Shown in pieces: positions 60,690 to 64,000 of a DNA stretch of 64,000 bases. The stretch is from contig JABBOT010000005.1 of assembly GCA_016165875.1 (NCBI GenBank), positions 20,151,203 through 20,215,202 on the forward strand, given 5' to 3'. Every line of letters starts with the position of its first letter. Position 1 is the first letter of the stretch. This stretch comes from Acanthopleura granulata. Taxonomy: Eukaryota > Mollusca > Polyplacophora > Chitonida > Chitonidae. The notes beneath the pieces were generated by a model. The model did not search any database. It was not told the origin of the DNA and saw only the letters and a program-made list of their open reading frames with translations. A program made the translations under genes and the position numbers.

Positions 60690-61575
60690 GCCGACAATGT
60701 TTGAAATTACATGTGCATGCAAGTATCGATACATCCAGGGTGCACATATGACTTTGCAAATGTATTTTGTCTGGATCTTTGGCCTATGGCTGGTATGTTT
60801 AAAACTGCTAGGTTGGTACAAGTATCGACAGATTCAGGCTGCAGATATGACTTTTTCAGTGTGTTTTGTCTGGATCATAACTTTGGCCTATGGCTGGTAT
60901 GTTTAGAAGTGCTAGGTGGGTACAAGTATTGACAGATCCAGGCTGCAGATATGACTTTGTCAGTGTGATTTGTCTGGATCATAACTTTGGCCTATGGCTG
61001 GTATGTTTAGAACTGCTAGGTGGGTACAAGTATTGACAGATCCAAGCTGCAGAAATAACTTTGTCAGTGTGTTTTGTCTGGATCATAACTTTGGCCTATG
61101 AAGGCTGGTATGTTTAGAACTGCTAGGTGGGTACAATTATTGACAGATCCAAGCTGCAGAAATAACTTTGTCATTGTGTTTTGTCTGGATCATAACTTTG
61201 GCCTATGATGATTGGTATGTTTAGAACTGCTAGGTGGGTACAAGTATTGACAGATCCAGGCTGCAGAAATAACTTTGTCAGTGTGTTTTGTCTGGATCAT
61301 AACTTTGGCCTATGATGGCTGGTATGTTTAGAACTGCTAGGTGGGTACAAGTATTGACAGATCCAAGCTGCAGAAATAACTTTGTCATTGTGTTTTGCCT
61401 GGATCATAACTTTGGCCTGTGATGATTGGTATGTTTAGAACTGCTAGGTGGGTACAAGTATTGACAGATCCAAGCTGCAGATATAACTTTGTCAGTGTGT
61501 ATTGTCTGGATCATGACTTTGGCCTTTGGTTGGTATGTTCAGAACTGCATGGTGGGTTTTGTGTAAAATGGTCTA
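60690..61575 (+). repeat. tandem array, about 106-bp unit, 8 copies
   Basis: Each unit has GGATCATAACTTTGGCCTAT, GGTATGTTTAGAACTGCTAG, GTGGGTACAAGTATTGACAG, ATCCAAGCTGCAGA and TTTGTCAGTGTGTTTTGTCT. TTTGGCC recurs near 60780, 60883, 60985, 61090, 61198, 61304, 61410 and 61520. The first and last copies are the most diverged. Confidence 0.9.
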
Positions 61576-62084
61576 CTTTCCAGTATACACTGTCATTCAG
61601 GCCGGACTGCCCAATTCGTTTGCTGTAAGCGGTCCCAATGAGCAGATATGATACCTGTAGTAACAAGTACATTGGACATGTACATTAGTGCTGTCTGGTT
61701 GTAGCATGTTCTCCATGACTACAGGCTACAGTGAGTGCCAGGCTACATAGCTGCCCAAGGAGTTTTGCTTACAACATCTGTCCAGTAGGCTTGAAAAGAA
61801 GTCTTTAGATTTAGATTTCTGTACGAGGATTGTCCAAAAAAGACGTGCAATATATTAAGGCTTTTTGCAAGCCAATTCCTAGTGCCAGTTAATACCACTA
61901 GCTTTATTGGCTAATTGGCTGAATTTGTCAGCCAATTATCCTAAACCACTATGTATTGAGAAACAGGACTGCAAGATGGTTTCCATGCCTTGGTGGGGCA
62001 CCCATTTGTTGTCCAGGTTTGTCAGTCAGTGTAGGCCCTTGGTTGTTGCCTAAATATAAATTTGTAAGTTTTGCCACTATTTAT
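61576..62084. other. non-coding stretch
   Basis: No feature recognised. Confidence 0.35.
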
Positions 62085-62170
62085 TTCTACAAACTAATTT
62101 ATTTCTGTAAAAGCACTACAAACTAATTTACTTCTGTATAAAAGCGCTACAAACTGATTTATTCCTGTAA
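62085..62170 (+). repeat. short tandem repeat, about 30-bp unit, 3 copies
   Basis: CTACAAACTAATTTATTTCT, CTACAAACTAATTTACTTCT and CTACAAACTGATTTATTCCT, each followed by GTAAAAG-like sequence. Confidence 0.75.
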
Positions 62171-62574
62171 TAGAACTGTGATTATTTTGGGCCAGAAGAC
62201 ACACCTTATCACCTGTAAAAAGGCACTTTGAACCATACGTGTAGTTTTGTGCCAGTTACAACATATTACACTTATTTGACGTGTGACAACGCTGCCCACA
62301 CATAGTGAGATATGAATGCTGTACCTGGTACAAAACCATCAGAAGTGTCCTGTTTTTTTCAATGTGTTCAGTTCGTGTCAGGCTGCCCTGATGGTTCTGG
62401 GGTCACACCTTCGGCATCTCGATCAATACCAGGAATATCCCTGGCCTCTCTTCATCTCTGACCTGGCTGCTACAAGTACTCATTAGCGTCCCAGCTTCTG
62501 GCAATCTACAGCATCCGTAAAGGGCATGCCAATTATGTGCAGGATTTTACTGCACAGGCTTTCAAAACTGGTCA

Positions 62575-62630
62575 GACATTTGAAATATTCTTAAGTATGG
62601 CGTAAAACACCAATCAAATAAAGAAACCAA
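62575..62630 (+). mobile_element. SINE family A, tail fragment
   Basis: GAAATATTCTTAAGTATGGC, then GTAAAACACCAATCAAATAA; only the 3' tail remains. Confidence 0.7.
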
Positions 62631-64000
62631 AAAAAAACCTTTTGTGATGTAAATACATGTGCATGTACATCTGTACATTGGATATTTTCTGGATGCATGA
62701 AAGTCTTTCATAATGTATAGTCCTGAAAAGTTGTACTCAGTGTGCCTCTGCATAGCCAGGGGGCTTCTATTGTTTGAATAACAATTGAATTAGATCAAAA
62801 GACAGCTAAAAATGTAATCCAGAAGTCCTGAAATTTCCTAAATGAAAGTTTTATGTAGAATGTTTTATTGTTTTACAAACTAAACTTACAAGCCAGCAAC
62901 TAGGTTAATCATGGGTTGACATTGGATTGCAGTCAGTTGTATTAACTTGAGCCTGATGAAATTGGCAGTATATTCTTAATGCCATCAAGCTAAACTTTGG
63001 AAGGTCAAGCCAGTTTAACAGTGCAGTCCAGAACTCCTACAATTACGCCATGGTATAGGTACTCAAAGTTTACATTCACACAATTTTTCAGCATCGCAAT
63101 TCCTTTTCGGTCCGAAAACTGGTGTTAGAATTATATAGTGTACATGCACCCACATGTAGATGAAGCTCTTTTCGCAGCGTTTGTAATATTTTAGTTCAGA
63201 TTCTTTCAAAAAGGGATGTTAGCTTTCAGAGGGGATCATACTTCTTAGCTCCCAGTAGCCTTGGCCATTACGAGATCGAATCTCTTTGATCACAGCAATT
63301 AAAGCCAGCCTTTGTGTGACTCGGAAGTGAGCTGTGGTGCTCCCCTGTGCTGGGAAATAACTCCTAGCTATTTGGAGATTCAAGGGTACATGTAGCCTGG
63401 CTTGTCATCATAAATGGGTTCCTGGAGGCCATTCTGTTGGCCAGGTTTCACAGAGATTTCTGGAGTGCTCTGTATGGCTGATGCTAGGACTATTCAGGAC
63501 TGTTGGGAGGCAAACAAGTGCTGGGTGTAATGAACAGCCAGGCATTGGCCATCTGGGAAGTCCTGTCCTGAGATTTTGGCCTGTGGTAGCTAGTGGAGAT
63601 GGAAAACTAGATCAGGGGGAAAAATAAACAGAGGGGGTAGTGTTTGTATTAGGGTTCAGACAGTCAATGAACAGGCAGTGTCAAGTGCACTTGTAAATAA
63701 TGTCAGATCTGGGAAGGGGAGATTGGTCAGTGTAGCTATTGTTTGACCAGGTCATGAGGTACAGGACATAGTGGACACCAAACCTTGTGTTTGATACTCT
63801 CAACAAAAGTTGTATTGTGCAGTCACTGTTCACTCTCTGAAAAGTTTGTTACTAGACAGAAACTCTTTCCTTTTCCACAGGATTGACCAGGATAATCAAG
63901 TAAATTGTTAAGCTGATAAAGCAGGTTGGGTGGGTTTACCTTCGTGGTCAGTGTAGGTAAAGTTAAGGTAAAGGTCAGGAAGGTCACTCCAGGTCAGTTT
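62631..64000. other. non-coding stretch to the window edge
   Basis: No coding exon recognised. An acceptor-like TTTCCTTTTCCACAG near 63867-63881 is followed by a frame that does not match the missing YIPF5 exons. Confidence 0.3.

Noticed and set aside
1..64000. CRISPR arrays, operons, Shine-Dalgarno sites, rRNA genes
   Set aside because: The introns and SINEs show animal nuclear DNA. The tandem arrays have no spacer structure, and no rRNA sequence is present.

Overview
The window is nuclear DNA of an invertebrate animal, probably a marine lophotrochozoan and most likely a mollusc. Its genes are split by GT-AG introns and are metazoan in type (SLC22 carrier, RPL9, YIPF5, an LRR-Ig neuronal-type receptor). 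The AT-rich non-coding DNA carries tRNA-derived SINEs ending in (AAAT)n, an APE-type LINE, a Penelope-like fragment, palindromic MITEs and many minisatellites. The species call is inference; the gene and repeat calls come from reading the sequence.

Layout. 1-8.8 kb: no convincing gene; two inverted-repeat MITEs, SINE copies, a two-copy dispersed element and small tandem arrays. 8.86-18.57 kb (minus): a complete ten-exon SLC22-type transporter whose exons join in frame to 524 residues. 18.6-28.0 kb: intergenic, with a decayed non-LTR retrotransposon at 24.6-26.9 kb (minus). 28.0-33.17 kb (minus): complete RPL9 (ribosomal protein uL6, 188 residues); a Penelope-like fragment lies in its 5' intron. 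33.15-33.23 kb: a compact divergent promoter with NRF1-like and ETS-like motifs between RPL9 and YIPF5. 33.2-37.3 kb (plus): the first three coding exons of YIPF5; its membrane-domain exons were not found up to the right edge. 45.55-47.48 kb (minus): an intronless 642-codon frame for a single-pass LRR-Ig receptor, apparently nested antisense in the long YIPF5 intron. The rest (37.3-64 kb) is SINEs, tandem arrays (25, about 24, 45/46 and about 106 bp units) and unassigned sequence.

The four genes do unrelated jobs: plasma-membrane organic ion transport, cytosolic translation, ER-Golgi traffic, and cell-surface recognition. The only visible regulatory link is the shared RPL9/YIPF5 promoter. The most unusual signal is that the repeat array downstream of the LRR-Ig gene contains several decayed copies of that gene's own terminal codons and stop, i.e. 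its predicted PDZ ligand.
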